DNA of 64,000 nucleotides from Reyranella sp. (GTDB taxonomy: Bacteria > Pseudomonadota > Alphaproteobacteria > Reyranellales > Reyranellaceae): contig NZ_JAUSBN010000056.1 in assembly GCF_030651995.1 (NCBI RefSeq), forward strand, positions 1-64,000. The letters are read 5' to 3'. Under the pieces are notes generated by a model. The model was not told where the DNA came from. It saw only the letters and a list, made by a program, of their open reading frames with translations, and searched no databases. Of the stretch, positions 16,802 to 25,891 are shown one piece after another. The number at the start of each line of letters is the position of its first letter. Positions within the stretch are counted from its first letter, which is position 1. The position numbers and the translations under genes are program-made.

Positions 16802-17920
16802 ATGGCGTCCAATCGCAATCTGCTCGTGCTGCCCGGCGACGGTATCGGCCCCGAGGTGATGAACGAGGTCCGCAAGATCATTGCCTGGATGGGCAAGAAG
16901 CGTGCGATCGGCTTCGACATCAAGGAAGACCTCGTGGGTGGCGCCGCCCTCGACAAGCACGGCGTACCGCTGAGCGACGACGCCATGAAGAACGCCCTCG
17001 AGGCCGATGCCGTGCTGTTCGGCTCGGTCGGCGGTCCGAAGTGGGACACCGCCGACTTCAGCAAGAAGCCGGAACGCGGCCTGCTGCGCCTGCGCAAGGA
17101 GATGGACCTCTTTGCCAACCTGCGCCCGGCCAAGGTGTTCGACGCGCTGGTCGACGCTTCGTCGCTCAAGCCCGAGATCGTCAAGGGTCTCGACATCATG
17201 ATCATCCGCGAGCTGACCAGCGGCGTGTATTTCGGCGAGCCGCGCGGCCGCCACGTCAACGCCGCGGGCGAGGTCGAGGCCTTCGACACGCAGCGCTACA
17301 CCGCGCCCGAGATCCGCCGCGTCTGCGCCGTCGCCTTCGAGCTGGCGCGCAAGCGCAAGAACAAGGTCCTCTCCTCGGAGAAGGCCAACGTCATGCACAC
17401 CGGCGTCCTGTGGCGCGAGGAGGCGACCAAGCTGCACAAGGAGAAGTACTCCGACGTGAAGCTCGATCACATGTATGCCGACGCGCTCGCCATGCAGCTG
17501 CTGCGCGCGCCGAAGGAATTCGACGTCATCGTCACCGACAATCTGTTCGGCGACATCCTGTCGGACGAAGCCTCGATGTTGACCGGTTCGCTCGGCCTGC
17601 TGCCGTCGGCCTCGCTCGGCGCGCCCGACGCCACCGGCCGCCGCAAGGCGCTGTACGAGCCGATCCACGGCAGCGCGCCCGACATCGCGGGCAAGGGCCT
17701 GGCCAATCCGATCGCCCAGACGCTCAGCTACGCGATGATGCTTCGCTATTCGTTCGACCTCGGCAAGGACGCCGACATGGTCGAGCTCGCGGTCGAGAAC
17801 GTGCTGAAGGCGGGCTACCGCACCGGCGACCTGCTGGTGGGCAACACCGACGGCGTGAAGAAGGTCGGCACCCAGGAAATGGGCGACGCCATCGTCAAGG
17901 AACTCGACCGCCTGAGCTGA
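16802..17920 (+). CDS. leuB: 3-isopropylmalate dehydrogenase
   Basis: NAD-dependent oxidative decarboxylation of 3-isopropylmalate, the third step of leucine synthesis. The 372-residue protein has [11 protein letters not shown] at the start, the substrate-binding Arg and Lys residues in [16 protein letters not shown] and the [14 protein letters not shown] loop, and the metal-site [12 protein letters not shown]. The ATG at 16802 lies 11 bases after CGGAAG. A GTG at 16793 would be too close to that site. It completes leuC, leuD, leuB; leuA is not in the window. Confidence 0.97.
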   Translation: MASNRNLLVLPGDGIGPEVMNEVRKIIAWMGKKRAIGFDIKEDLVGGAALDKHGVPLSDDAMKNALEADAVLFGSVGGPKWDTADFSKKPERGLLRLRKEMDLFANLRPAKVFDALVDASSLKPEIVKGLDIMIIRELTSGVYFGEPRGRHVNAAGEVEAFDTQRYTAPEIRRVCAVAFELARKRKNKVLSSEKANVMHTGVLWREEATKLHKEKYSDVKLDHMYADALAMQLLRAPKEFDVIVTDNLFGDILSDEASMLTGSLGLLPSASLGAPDATGRRKALYEPIHGSAPDIAGKGLANPIAQTLSYAMMLRYSFDLGKDADMVELAVENVLKAGYRTGDLLVGNTDGVKKVGTQEMGDAIVKELDRLS

Positions 17921-17945
17921 CCGGGCGGCCGCCGGACCCGGCGGA

Positions 17946-19631
17946 TCAGCCTCTGAGGATCGAGCCCAGTACGCCGCGCAACACGGCGCCGCCGACGCTG
18001 GCGCCGATCGATGCGGCCTTGCCCCTGCCGAACACGGCCTTCGCCGCCTCGCGCGCGGCAATGGTGGCCATGCTGCGGCCGGCCGCCTTGGCGACCGTGA
18101 TGCCCACGGAATCGCGCTGACGGCCTGCCGGCACCTTCTTCGGCGCCGGCGTGGGCGGCTGTGGCTGGGGCTGTGCCTTCTTCAGACGCGGTTCCGGCCG
18201 CGGCGCCGGCGGGACCGGCTGTTCGACCTCGGCCGGTCGCGGATCGGTCCGCGGCCCCCAGGGTCCGGTCGTTGCGGGAACGGTGGGCGGCACAGAGCCG
18301 TACTGACCGCGGCGGCGCGGGGCCGGCGCAGGGTCGGGGTTTGCCGACGCCTCAACCCGACCCGTCAGGATTTCGTCGGCCGACTGGCGATCGACCACCT
18401 TGTCGTATCTGCCGGCCAGCGGGCTCGCCGCCATCACGTCCGCACGCTCCTCCGCCGTGGCCGGCCCGATGCGGCCCTGCGGCGGCGCGATGAAGCATCG
18501 CTCGACCGGGAATGGCACGCCCTTGGTATCGAGGAACGACAGCAGCGCCTCGCCGACGCCGAGCTCGGTGATGGCCTGCGCGGCATTGAAGCCTTTGTTC
18601 GGGCGGAACGTCTCGGCCGCCACCTTCACGGCCTTCTGGTCGCGCGGCGTGAAGGCGCGCAACGCATGCTGCACGCGATTGCCGAGCTGGCCCAGCACGG
18701 TCTCCGGCAGGTCCAGCGGGTTCTGGGTGATGAAGTAGACGCCGACGCCCTTGGAACGGATCAGCCGCACGACCTGCTCGATGCGCGACAGGAGCGCCTT
18801 GGGCGCGTCGTCGAACAGCAGATGCGCCTCGTCGAAGAAGAAGACGAACTTCGGCTTGTCGAGATCACCCACCTCGGGCAGCGACTCGAACAGCTCCGAC
18901 AGCAACCACAGCAGGAAGGTCGCGTAGAGGCGCGGGCTCTGCATCAGCCGGTCGGCCGCCAGGATGTTGATGGCGCCATAGCCCGACGGATCGCAGCGGA
19001 TCATGTCGGTCAGCACCAGGGCCGGCTCGCCGAAGAACCCCTCGCCGCCCTGCTGGCTGAGAGTCAGGAGCTGGCGCTGGATGGTGCCGACCGACTGCTT
19101 GCTGACATTGCCGAATTCAGTCGTGAGCGAGCCGGCATTCTCGGCCACCCACTGCAGCAGCGCCTGCAGGTCCTTGAAGTCGAGCAGCAGAAGCCCCTGC
19201 TGGTCGGCGATCCGGAAGACGATGTTGAGCACCCCTTCCTGGGTCTCGTTGAGCTGCAGCAGGCGGGCCATCAGCACCGGCCCGACCTCGCTCACCGTGG
19301 TGCGGATCGGATGGCCCTTCTCGCCGAACAGGTCCCAGAAGATCGTCGGGAAGGCGCGGCCGCCATAGCCGTCGATGCCGAGCTGTTTCGCACGCTCGAG
19401 CGCCCGCGGATTGCTGCCGCCGGGCTGGCTGACGCCGGACAGGTCGCCCTTCACGTCGGCCATGAAAACCGGCACGCCGTAGGCCGAGAAGCCCTCGGCG
19501 ATGGTCTGCAGGGTTACGGTCTTGCCCGTTCCCGTGGCGCCGGCGACCAGACCGTGACGGTTGGCATACTTCAGGAGAAGATACTGGTCGGCGGTGCTGG
19601 CCCCCACGAAAATCGCCGCGTCGTCGCTCAT
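17946..19631 (-). CDS. HerA-like ATPase (DUF853 helicase-type protein)
   Basis: A 561-residue hexameric-type ATPase of the HerA/FtsK superfamily. The P-loop GATGTGKT occupies 31-38, a Walker B-like FVFFFDEAHLL follows near the middle, and the tail from about 430 is Pro/Arg-rich, ending in a Gly/Ala-rich stretch. Members of the DUF853 group are widespread but poorly characterised, and are often annotated as helicases by similarity. The ATG at 19631 follows GGGAGA. It stands alone, converging on leuB and divergent from the TIM-barrel gene. Confidence 0.85.
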   Translation of the reverse strand: MSDDAAIFVGASTADQYLLLKYANRHGLVAGATGTGKTVTLQTIAEGFSAYGVPVFMADVKGDLSGVSQPGGSNPRALERAKQLGIDGYGGRAFPTIFWDLFGEKGHPIRTTVSEVGPVLMARLLQLNETQEGVLNIVFRIADQQGLLLLDFKDLQALLQWVAENAGSLTTEFGNVSKQSVGTIQRQLLTLSQQGGEGFFGEPALVLTDMIRCDPSGYGAINILAADRLMQSPRLYATFLLWLLSELFESLPEVGDLDKPKFVFFFDEAHLLFDDAPKALLSRIEQVVRLIRSKGVGVYFITQNPLDLPETVLGQLGNRVQHALRAFTPRDQKAVKVAAETFRPNKGFNAAQAITELGVGEALLSFLDTKGVPFPVERCFIAPPQGRIGPATAEERADVMAASPLAGRYDKVVDRQSADEILTGRVEASANPDPAPAPRRRGQYGSVPPTVPATTGPWGPRTDPRPAEVEQPVPPAPRPEPRLKKAQPQPQPPTPAPKKVPAGRQRDSVGITVAKAAGRSMATIAAREAAKAVFGRGKAASIGASVGGAVLRGVLGSILRG

Positions 19632-19693
19632 GCCGTCTCCCTTGCTCGCCCTCCACTTTAGCCAAAGAGGTCCGTCCATAGTAGGTTAGCCGC

Positions 19694-20587
19694 ATGCTCC
19701 TGCCTCGTCTCGCGCTCGCCGTCATCGGCGACGAAATCGGTCCCTCCCTCGACGAAATGATCTCCTTCTGCGCCGAACACGAGGTACGGCGCCTCGACAT
19801 GCGCACGGTGGAAGGCAGGAACCTGCTCGCCATGTCGCTCGAGGAGGGCGGCGTGATCGCGCGCCGGATCGAGCAGGCCGGTCTCACCGTGCCGACCTTC
19901 GTCTCGCCGCTGCTGAAATGGCCCGCGCCCGGCAAGGGCAGCGAAGGCGGCAAGGTCGACTTCGCCTTCGATCCAGCCGACTGCCCCGCCGACGATCCAC
20001 TGGTGCATGCGTTCGACATGGCCACCGTGTTCGGCGCCGAGAAGATCCGCGTCTTCAGTCACCTGCGCTATCCCGGTTACAGGCCGTCCGATCTCTTCGG
20101 ACGCTTCGAGCGGCTGGCCGATCTCGCCCTCACCTATTCGATCAACGTCGAGATCGAGAACGAGCCGGTCTGCAACATCGGCTCGGTCGGCGACCTCGCC
20201 CAGTTCTTCACGTCGATGGAAGAGGCCATGGCTCCCATTCCGCTGCCGGTCCAGCTGCGCCCCCTGGTCGATATCGGCAACGCCTGGGCGATGGGTGCGC
20301 CGCCGACCGACGCCGAGATCGCGTCCCTGGCCCCGCTCGTCGATCTCATCCACCTCAAGGACCGCGATACGGCGGCCAACCGGACCGTGCCCCTGGGCGA
20401 CGGCAACGTCCCCTGGGCCGCGGAACTCACGCGGCTCCTGACCGAGGCGGCGAAGGCTCCCAGGCCGATCGGGCAGATCCACGCCAGCATCGAGACGCAT
20501 TGCCCGCAGGACGCGCGCAACGCGACCGCACGCTCCGTCGCCGCGCTGCGCAGGATCGCGGCCGAGATCGGCGTCGAGGTCGTCTAG
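19694..20587 (+). CDS. Sugar phosphate isomerase/epimerase-like TIM-barrel protein
   Basis: The 297-residue protein matches the AP-endonuclease-2/xylose-isomerase-like fold. Candidate metal ligands sit at strand ends: VEIENEPVCN, DIGNAWAMG, DLIHLKDRD and IHASIETH. These enzymes isomerise or epimerise sugars or inositol derivatives; no sugar-catabolic gene lies nearby to suggest a substrate. It is divergent from the HerA-like gene with a 62-base gap and faces the GST gene across a large inverted repeat. Confidence 0.7.
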   Translation: MLLPRLALAVIGDEIGPSLDEMISFCAEHEVRRLDMRTVEGRNLLAMSLEEGGVIARRIEQAGLTVPTFVSPLLKWPAPGKGSEGGKVDFAFDPADCPADDPLVHAFDMATVFGAEKIRVFSHLRYPGYRPSDLFGRFERLADLALTYSINVEIENEPVCNIGSVGDLAQFFTSMEEAMAPIPLPVQLRPLVDIGNAWAMGAPPTDAEIASLAPLVDLIHLKDRDTAANRTVPLGDGNVPWAAELTRLLTEAAKAPRPIGQIHASIETHCPQDARNATARSVAALRRIAAEIGVEVV

Positions 20588-20613
20588 AACGATGCCCTGA
20601 ATACAAAAGTACT

Positions 20614-20742
20614 CCGTCATCTCGACCGGAGCCGAGCGTAGCTCGGCGGAGTGGAGAGATCTTTTTTCCCCGATTTGACGGCTTGAGCAGGAAAAAAGGT
20701 CTCTCCGCTCCGCACCTTCGGTGCTCCGGTCGAGACGACGGG
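20614..20742. repeat. Large inverted repeat between convergent genes
   Basis: CGTCATCTCGACCGGAG... and its counterpart ...CTCCGGTCGAGACGACGG form long arms around a short centre, with GAGATCTTTTTTCC facing GGAAAAAAGGTCTC. Each arm holds its own small stem (GCCGAGC-GTA-GCTCGGC and GCACCTTCGGTGC). The T and A runs at the arm ends suit a bidirectional terminator. Its sequence is unlike the REPIN family above. Confidence 0.75.
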
Positions 20743-20756
20743 CTTATTTCAGTGCG

Positions 20757-21680
20757 CTACGCCGGCGTGATGATGAAGCCGGCGCGGGGGAAGTGGACCA
20801 CTACGTCGCCGACCTGTTCGTCATGGCGCCTGATCGAGACGCGGTCGTTCGTCAGCCCGACCAGCGTCCCGCTCACCGGCACCTTGCCGGTATCGTCGGG
20901 CGTGACGCTGACCGTCTGGCCGGCCTTCAGGCCGCTGGGATCGTCGGCCTCCACGCGGGTCGCCTCGGGTGTCGCGGCCTTCGCGATGGCGATGGCATCG
21001 GCGGCACCCATCTCGCTCGGCTTGCCGCTGCCGACGGCCTTCATGCGCTCCGACCAGGCCGTGATCAGGGGCAGCCGGTCGAGCGGCGCAACCGGCTTGC
21101 CGCCACCCAGCCGCTCCTTGATGAACCACACGGGATTGTAGAGCGCGCAGTCGGCCAGGCAGGGCGCATCGCCCAGCAGATACGGCCGCCCGTCGGCCAG
21201 CATCTGTTCGGCCAGCGCGAGCTGGGCGTAGGTCTGTTGCAGTGCCACCGGCGCCGCAGCCTTCAACGCCGCCGCATCGAACGAGCGGCCGGTAAAGGCG
21301 CTGCGGTCCTTGAGGAAGGCCTCGGGCAGCTTGTCGCCGAGGGCGCCCATCACGACGCCGACGGCGGCCCAGAAGATGTTGCGGTCGATCCACATGGCGA
21401 GCGCCCGCGCCTCGCCTTCCCTGCCCTTCGGCAGCAGCGGCGGCGTCGGCGCGCGCTTCTCGATCTCCAGCATGATGAGCTGCGTGTCGCAGTAGATGTC
21501 GGCGCCGACCTGCATCACCGGCGTCTTGCGATAGCCGCCGGTCAGCGGCATCAGGTCGGGCTTGGGCAGCATGTTCGGGATCACGACCGACTTCCAGGCG
21601 GCCTGCTTGACGCCGAAGGCCACCCGCACCTTCTCCGAGAAGGGCGAATTCGGATAGTGATGCAGGATCATGTCGCTCAT
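20757..21680 (-). CDS. Glutathione S-transferase family protein with C-terminal extension
   Basis: Residues 1-80 form a thioredoxin-like GST domain ([18 protein letters not shown], then the cis-Pro region [17 protein letters not shown]), followed by a helical domain. At 307 residues it is about 90 longer than a standard GST. The last 60-70 residues ([16 protein letters not shown]... to the end) are rich in Val, Gly and Asp and look like a small beta-barrel. The substrate is unknown. The gene overlaps the start of nothing but abuts rpe: its ATG overlaps the rpe stop by four bases. Confidence 0.85.
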   Translation of the reverse strand: MSDMILHHYPNSPFSEKVRVAFGVKQAAWKSVVIPNMLPKPDLMPLTGGYRKTPVMQVGADIYCDTQLIMLEIEKRAPTPPLLPKGREGEARALAMWIDRNIFWAAVGVVMGALGDKLPEAFLKDRSAFTGRSFDAAALKAAAPVALQQTYAQLALAEQMLADGRPYLLGDAPCLADCALYNPVWFIKERLGGGKPVAPLDRLPLITAWSERMKAVGSGKPSEMGAADAIAIAKAATPEATRVEADDPSGLKAGQTVSVTPDDTGKVPVSGTLVGLTNDRVSIRRHDEQVGDVVVHFPRAGFIITPA

Positions 21681-22339
21681 GAACGCAATGCCTCAATGTT
21701 GGCCGCATAGCGCTCGGGACCGCCGCTGAACACGGCCGTGCCGGCGACGAGCACGTCGGCGCCGGCACGGATGCAGCGCTTCGCGGTCTCGACGTTGACG
21801 CCGCCGTCGACCTCGAGATCGATCGGCTTGCCCAGCGCGTCGATCGCCTTGCGCAGGGCGGCGATCTTGGCGAGCTGGCTCTCGATGAAGGCCTGTCCGC
21901 CGAACCCCGGATTGACGCTCATCACCAGGACGAGGTCGAGATCGCCCAGCACATGCTCGATGGCGGCCAGCGGCGTCGCCGGATTGAGGACCGCGCCCGC
22001 CTTGCGTCCGAGGCCCTTGATGAGCTGGATCGTGCGATGGACGTGCGGACCGGCCTCGGGGTGAAAGGAGATCACGTCGGCACCGGCATCGACATAAGCC
22101 GGCACCAGCGGATCGACCGGCGAGATCATCAGGTGGACGTCGAAGGGCTGCTTGCTGTGCTTGCGCAGCGCCTTCACCACCATCGGGCCGATCGTGAGGT
22201 TGGGCACGAAATGCCCGTCCATCACATCGACATGGATCCAGTCGGCGCCGGCTTCGGTGATCGCCTCGACCTCGCGGCCAAGGGCGGCGAAATCCGCCGA
22301 CAGGATGGAGGGGGCGATGCGAACGGGCTGTTGCGGCAT
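21677..22339 (-). CDS. rpe: Ribulose-phosphate 3-epimerase
   Basis: Interconverts ribulose 5-phosphate and xylulose 5-phosphate in the pentose phosphate pathway. The 220-residue TIM barrel has every family signature: [44 protein letters not shown] and DLEVDGGVN with the catalytic Asp residues. It is preceded by pheA (8-base gap) and overlaps the GST gene, so the three are probably one transcript of unrelated functions. Confidence 0.97.
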   Translation of the reverse strand: MPQQPVRIAPSILSADFAALGREVEAITEAGADWIHVDVMDGHFVPNLTIGPMVVKALRKHSKQPFDVHLMISPVDPLVPAYVDAGADVISFHPEAGPHVHRTIQLIKGLGRKAGAVLNPATPLAAIEHVLGDLDLVLVMSVNPGFGGQAFIESQLAKIAALRKAIDALGKPIDLEVDGGVNVETAKRCIRAGADVLVAGTAVFSGGPERYAANIEALRS

Positions 22340-22347
22340 GGTGGGCC

Positions 22348-23256
22348 TCAGGTGCCGGGGCGGGTCGGGGCTTCCCAGCCCTTGCGGCGGAAGGGATTGG
22401 CCGGGAAGGAGCCCAGCATCTTCAGCTCCTCGGAGAAGAACCCAAGCTCCTCGAGCGCCAGCAGGACGCTGCGCTGTTCGGGATGGCCCTCGACCTCGGC
22501 ATAGAACAACGCCTGCTCGAAGCGCGCGCCGGAGAGATAGCTTTCCAGCTTCACCATGTTGACACCGTTGGTCGCGAACCCGCCCAGCGCCTTGTACAGC
22601 GCCGCCGGGCGGCTCTTCACACGGAACAGGAAGGCCGTCATGCACTGCACGGTGCGCCAGTCGGGATGGGCCTCCTCGCGCGAGAACACCAGCATGCGCG
22701 TCGTATTGTGGTCGGCGTCCTCGATGTTCTTGGCCAGCACCTTGAGATCGTAGATGCGGGCGGCCAGCGACGACGCGATGGCGCCGACGCTGGGGTCGCC
22801 GATCTCGGCGATCTCGCGGGCGGCGCCGGCCGTATCGGCGTGGACCACCGGCTGCAGCCGGTTCTTCTTCAGGAAGTTGCGGCACTGGGCCAGCGCCTGG
22901 ACGTGGCTCTTGACCGTCCGGATCGACTTCAGCGACGCCCCCGGCAGGGCCACCAGGCAATGCTCGACCCGCTGGAAGTGCTCGGCCACGATCTTCAGCT
23001 TGGTGTGCGGCAGCAGGCTGTGCAGGTCGGCGACGCGGCCGGCGATCGAGTTCTCGACCGGGATGATGGCCAGCTCCGCCTTGCCGGCCTGGACGGCGCC
23101 CATGGCGGCATCGAAGGTCGGACACGGCAGGGTCGTCATGTAAGGAAAGGCCGCCCGGCAGGCCATGTCGGAATTGGCGCCCGGCTCGCCCTGGAAGGCG
23201 ATGATATTGCTGGCGGCGGCCTTGCCCTGCCGCTTCTCGCCCCGACCTTTTGCCAT
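22348..23256 (-). CDS. pheA: Prephenate dehydratase
   Basis: Converts prephenate to phenylpyruvate in phenylalanine synthesis. The 302-residue monofunctional enzyme has a catalytic domain ([30 protein letters not shown]) and a C-terminal ACT domain (about 200-280, [16 protein letters not shown] and NMVKLESY) that usually binds phenylalanine for feedback control. The ATG at 23256 follows GGGAGAG; longer readings run into the region opposite the cytochrome c gene. No chorismate mutase domain is present, as is normal for alphaproteobacteria. Confidence 0.96.
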   Translation of the reverse strand: MAKGRGEKRQGKAAASNIIAFQGEPGANSDMACRAAFPYMTTLPCPTFDAAMGAVQAGKAELAIIPVENSIAGRVADLHSLLPHTKLKIVAEHFQRVEHCLVALPGASLKSIRTVKSHVQALAQCRNFLKKNRLQPVVHADTAGAAREIAEIGDPSVGAIASSLAARIYDLKVLAKNIEDADHNTTRMLVFSREEAHPDWRTVQCMTAFLFRVKSRPAALYKALGGFATNGVNMVKLESYLSGARFEQALFYAEVEGHPEQRSVLLALEELGFFSEELKMLGSFPANPFRRKGWEAPTRPGT

Positions 23257-23430
23257 TTGCCGAACTCTCCCGTGCCGCGATCCGAGGCCCATCGATAGGC
23301 GAAAAACCCCGTAATATCCGGCACTTGCGACGTTCCGCCGCGCGATCCTCCGGACGTGATGGAATACTACTGGCGGCCGTGCGGGCATGCTACAGCAGCG
23401 TCCGTAGAATTCGCCGCTTCGGGATTTGAC

Positions 23431-23961
23431 ATGGCCAGTTTCAACACGATTGCAGGCTGCGTTTTGGCTTCCGCCCTCTTCGCGATGGTGGTCGGCAAGG
23501 TTTCCAATGCCGTCGTGCATCCGCACAAGCTGGACAAGCCGGCGCTCGCCGTCACCGACGACGCGCCGACGCAGACGGCCGCCGCGCCGGCCGCCATCGA
23601 GATTCCGCCGATCGGTCCGAAGCTCGCCAGCGCCAATGTCGACGCCGGCAAGGCCCTGTTCCAGAAGCAGTGCGTCGCCTGCCACACGATCGACAAGGGT
23701 GGCGCCAACAAGGTCGGACCGAACCTGTGGGGCATCGTCAACCGTCCCAAGGCGAGCCATGCAGGCTTCAGCTATTCGTCGGTGATGACCGCCAAGGGCG
23801 GCGACTGGAACTATGAGGACATCGATCATCTGATCTTCAAGCCGACCGCCTACCTGCGCGGCACGAAGATGGCGTTTGCCGGCCTTCCCAAGGAGCAGGA
23901 TCGCGCCGACATCATCGCCTACATGCGCACCATGGCCGACACGCCGGCACCGCTGCCCTAG
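23431..23961 (+). CDS. Membrane-anchored class I cytochrome c
   Basis: A 176-residue CycM-like protein. An uncleaved N-terminal helix (about 5-25) is followed by an Ala/Pro-rich periplasmic linker and one c-type haem domain. CVACH (81-85) binds the haem, and Met147 in GTKMAFAGL is the likely axial ligand. Such proteins carry electrons between the bc1 complex and cytochrome oxidases. I use the ATG at 23431; an earlier in-frame ATG adds 25 residues without family support. A GTG-started phosphatase begins one base after its stop. Confidence 0.93.
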   Translation: MASFNTIAGCVLASALFAMVVGKVSNAVVHPHKLDKPALAVTDDAPTQTAAAPAAIEIPPIGPKLASANVDAGKALFQKQCVACHTIDKGGANKVGPNLWGIVNRPKASHAGFSYSSVMTAKGGDWNYEDIDHLIFKPTAYLRGTKMAFAGLPKEQDRADIIAYMRTMADTPAPLP

Positions 23962-23962
23962 G

Positions 23963-24733
23963 GTGGTTCCGCCCGATCTCGTCGCGCTGGCCCACCAGCT
24001 GGCCGACGCCGCCCGGCCGATCGCGGCCCGCTACTTCCGCACCGGTGTCACGGTCGACGACAAGTCCGACCTAAGCCCCGTCACCATCGCCGACCGCGAA
24101 GCGGAGACGGCGATGCGCGAGCTGCTCGACCGCCACATGCCCGACCATGGCGTGTTCGGCGAGGAGCATGGCGCGGTCCGCACCGACGCGGAGTATGTCT
24201 GGGTGCTCGACCCGATCGACGGCACCAAGGCCTTCATCACCGGCCTGCCCCTGTTCGGCACGCTGATTGGCCTCTTTCATCGCGGCAAGCCGGTGCTCGG
24301 CATCATCGACCAGCCGATCCTGCAGGAACGCTGGCTGGGCGTCGACGGCGAGCGCTCGACCCTGAACGGCAAGCCGATCTCGGTGCGGGCCTGCGCGGCC
24401 ATCGCGAGCGCCTACATGTATTCGACCGCGCCGGCCATGTTCGCCGGCGGCTACGCCAAGCCGCACCAGGCCCTCACCGAAAAGGTGAAGCTCTTCCGCT
24501 GGGGCGGCGACTGCTACGCCTACGGGCTGCTGGCGTCGGGTCATGTCGACCTGGTCGTCGAGGCGGATCTCAAGCTCTACGACTATGCCGCGCTCATTCC
24601 CGTCATCACCGGCGCCGGCGGCACCATCACCGACTGGAAGGGCAACGCCCTCGACATGCAGTCCGACGGCACCGTCGTCGCCGCCGGCGACCCCGCGGTT
24701 CACCGCGCCGCGCTGGACATCCTCTCCGCGTAG
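23963..24733 (+). CDS. hisN: Inositol monophosphatase family protein, HisN-like histidinol phosphatase
   Basis: A 256-residue Mg-dependent phosphatase. The metal site is built by FGEEHG (65-70) and VLDPIDGTKAFI (81-92), and the C-terminal substrate region has DLVVEADLKLYDYAALIPV. The replacement of the usual Trp-Asp by LYDYAAL is typical of the HisN-type enzymes, which complete histidine synthesis in actinobacteria and many alphaproteobacteria, so histidinol-phosphate is the best guess. Start is GTG, one base beyond the cytochrome stop. The 3' end overlaps the convergent GNAT gene by 34 bases. The gene symbol is tentative. Confidence 0.75.
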   Translation: MVPPDLVALAHQLADAARPIAARYFRTGVTVDDKSDLSPVTIADREAETAMRELLDRHMPDHGVFGEEHGAVRTDAEYVWVLDPIDGTKAFITGLPLFGTLIGLFHRGKPVLGIIDQPILQERWLGVDGERSTLNGKPISVRACAAIASAYMYSTAPAMFAGGYAKPHQALTEKVKLFRWGGDCYAYGLLASGHVDLVVEADLKLYDYAALIPVITGAGGTITDWKGNALDMQSDGTVVAAGDPAVHRAALDILSA

Positions 24734-25248
24734 GTGGCCCGGTCGACATCGTACCAGACGATGTCGGTGAAGCCCTTGTAGTCGACGCGCTTGCGGTAGG
24801 TGAGGCCGATCCGCTCCATGACCGACCGCGACGCGCGGTTCTCCTCCAGCGTGATCGCGAAGATGGAGTCGAGTCCCAGCGTCTCGAAGCCGTAGGCAAG
24901 GGCCGCGCGCGCCGCTTCCGTCGCGTAGCCCTGGCCCCAGGCATCGGGATGCAGCGACCACAGCACCTCGACCCCGTCGAACTGCTCGATGAAATTCAGC
25001 CCGGCATGGCCGATCAGCCGTCCCTCGCAGAACACGCCCCAGGGGGCCAGGCGGCGTTGCTGCCAGGACGCGGCGAAGCGCTCGATCGCGGCATGGGCCG
25101 CCGCCACCAAATCGCCTTCCTGCGCCTTGCCAGGGGCCGGCGGCAGCCACTTGGCGACCTCAGGATGAAAGCGCATGGCGGCATAGTCTTCGGCGTCGGC
25201 CGGCAGCAGGGGCCTGAGCGACAGGCGCTCGGTCGTCACGATCGTCAT
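24700..25248 (-). CDS. GNAT family N-acetyltransferase (RimJ/RimL-like)
   Basis: A 182-residue acetyltransferase of the type that begins TTERLSLRPLLPADAEDYAAM. The acetyl-CoA loop is WGQGYATEAARAALAYGFE, and the motif ASRSVMERIGLTYRKR is the typical RimJ/RimL C-terminal signature. Substrates in this group are ribosomal protein N-termini, antibiotics or small amines, and cannot be told apart here. It is divergent from the Spy/CpxP-like gene and shares the regulatory gap containing a CpxR-type box. Confidence 0.88.
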   Translation of the reverse strand: MTIVTTERLSLRPLLPADAEDYAAMRFHPEVAKWLPPAPGKAQEGDLVAAAHAAIERFAASWQQRRLAPWGVFCEGRLIGHAGLNFIEQFDGVEVLWSLHPDAWGQGYATEAARAALAYGFETLGLDSIFAITLEENRASRSVMERIGLTYRKRVDYKGFTDIVWYDVDRATYAERMSSAAR

Positions 25249-25259
25249 TGTGGAGGCAC

Positions 25260-25274
25260 TTTACACAACTTTAC
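25260..25274 (-). promoter_or_regulatory. CpxR-type box upstream of the Cpx-like operon
   Basis: TTTACACAACTTTAC reads GTAAA-N5-GTAAA on the minus strand, an exact match to the CpxR consensus known from enterobacteria. It lies 78 bases before the Spy/CpxP-like start and 11 bases before the GNAT start, so it could serve either gene. Binding by the response regulator at 25892 is inference from the arrangement. Confidence 0.55.
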
Positions 25275-25352
25275 CGGCGCGAGATGGGCGCGAAACCGGG
25301 ACCCACCATCTTGGCTTCACGGGGACAGCACCCGAACCAGATGGAGACAGAC

Positions 25353-25835
25353 ATGACGAACCTCAGCATCAAGACGGCACTGGCCGCCCTCCTCGCGGGC
25401 AGCCTGGCGGCGACCGCCGGCATGCCGGCCTTTGCGCGGGCGGATGGCGGGTCGGTCGATCCGGCCAAGTTCCAGGAGCGCATCGAGAAGCGCGTCGACA
25501 AGGCGCTGAACGGCACGGACGCGACGCAGGACCAGAAGAAGCAGATCGTGGGCATCCTGAAGACCGTCTTCGCCGACATGAAGCCGCTGCACGCCCAGCG
25601 CGCCGAGAACCGCGCCGCGATGCGCGCGGCGCTCGAGGCCCCGACCATCGACCCGGCGAAGATCGAGCAGATTCGCGTCGAGCAGATGAAGATCGCGGAC
25701 GAGAGCTCGAAGCGCTTCACCAAGGCGCTGACGGACGCCGGCAACGTGCTGAACGCCAGCCAGCGCCAGGCCTTCTTCAAGACCTGGGGCGACAAGAGCT
25801 GGGGCGATCACAAGCACGGCCCCAAGAAGGGCTAA
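25353..25835 (+). CDS. Spy/CpxP family periplasmic protein
   Basis: A 160-residue secreted helical protein. Residues 1-30 form a signal peptide ending near MPAFARA. The mature part has two LTxxQ-like positions, DATQDQKKQIVGILK and LNASQRQAFF, that define the Spy/CpxP cradle fold, and a His/Lys-rich tail. CpxP restrains the CpxA sensor and Spy is an ATP-independent chaperone. With a response regulator and histidine kinase directly downstream, the CpxP-type role is more likely. The ATG follows GGAGACAGAC. Confidence 0.85.
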   Translation: MTNLSIKTALAALLAGSLAATAGMPAFARADGGSVDPAKFQERIEKRVDKALNGTDATQDQKKQIVGILKTVFADMKPLHAQRAENRAAMRAALEAPTIDPAKIEQIRVEQMKIADESSKRFTKALTDAGNVLNASQRQAFFKTWGDKSWGDHKHGPKKG

Positions 25836-25891
25836 GCGACAAGGGCTGACGAAAGATGACATCGGGACCGCGCCGGTCCGATACTGAGCCG

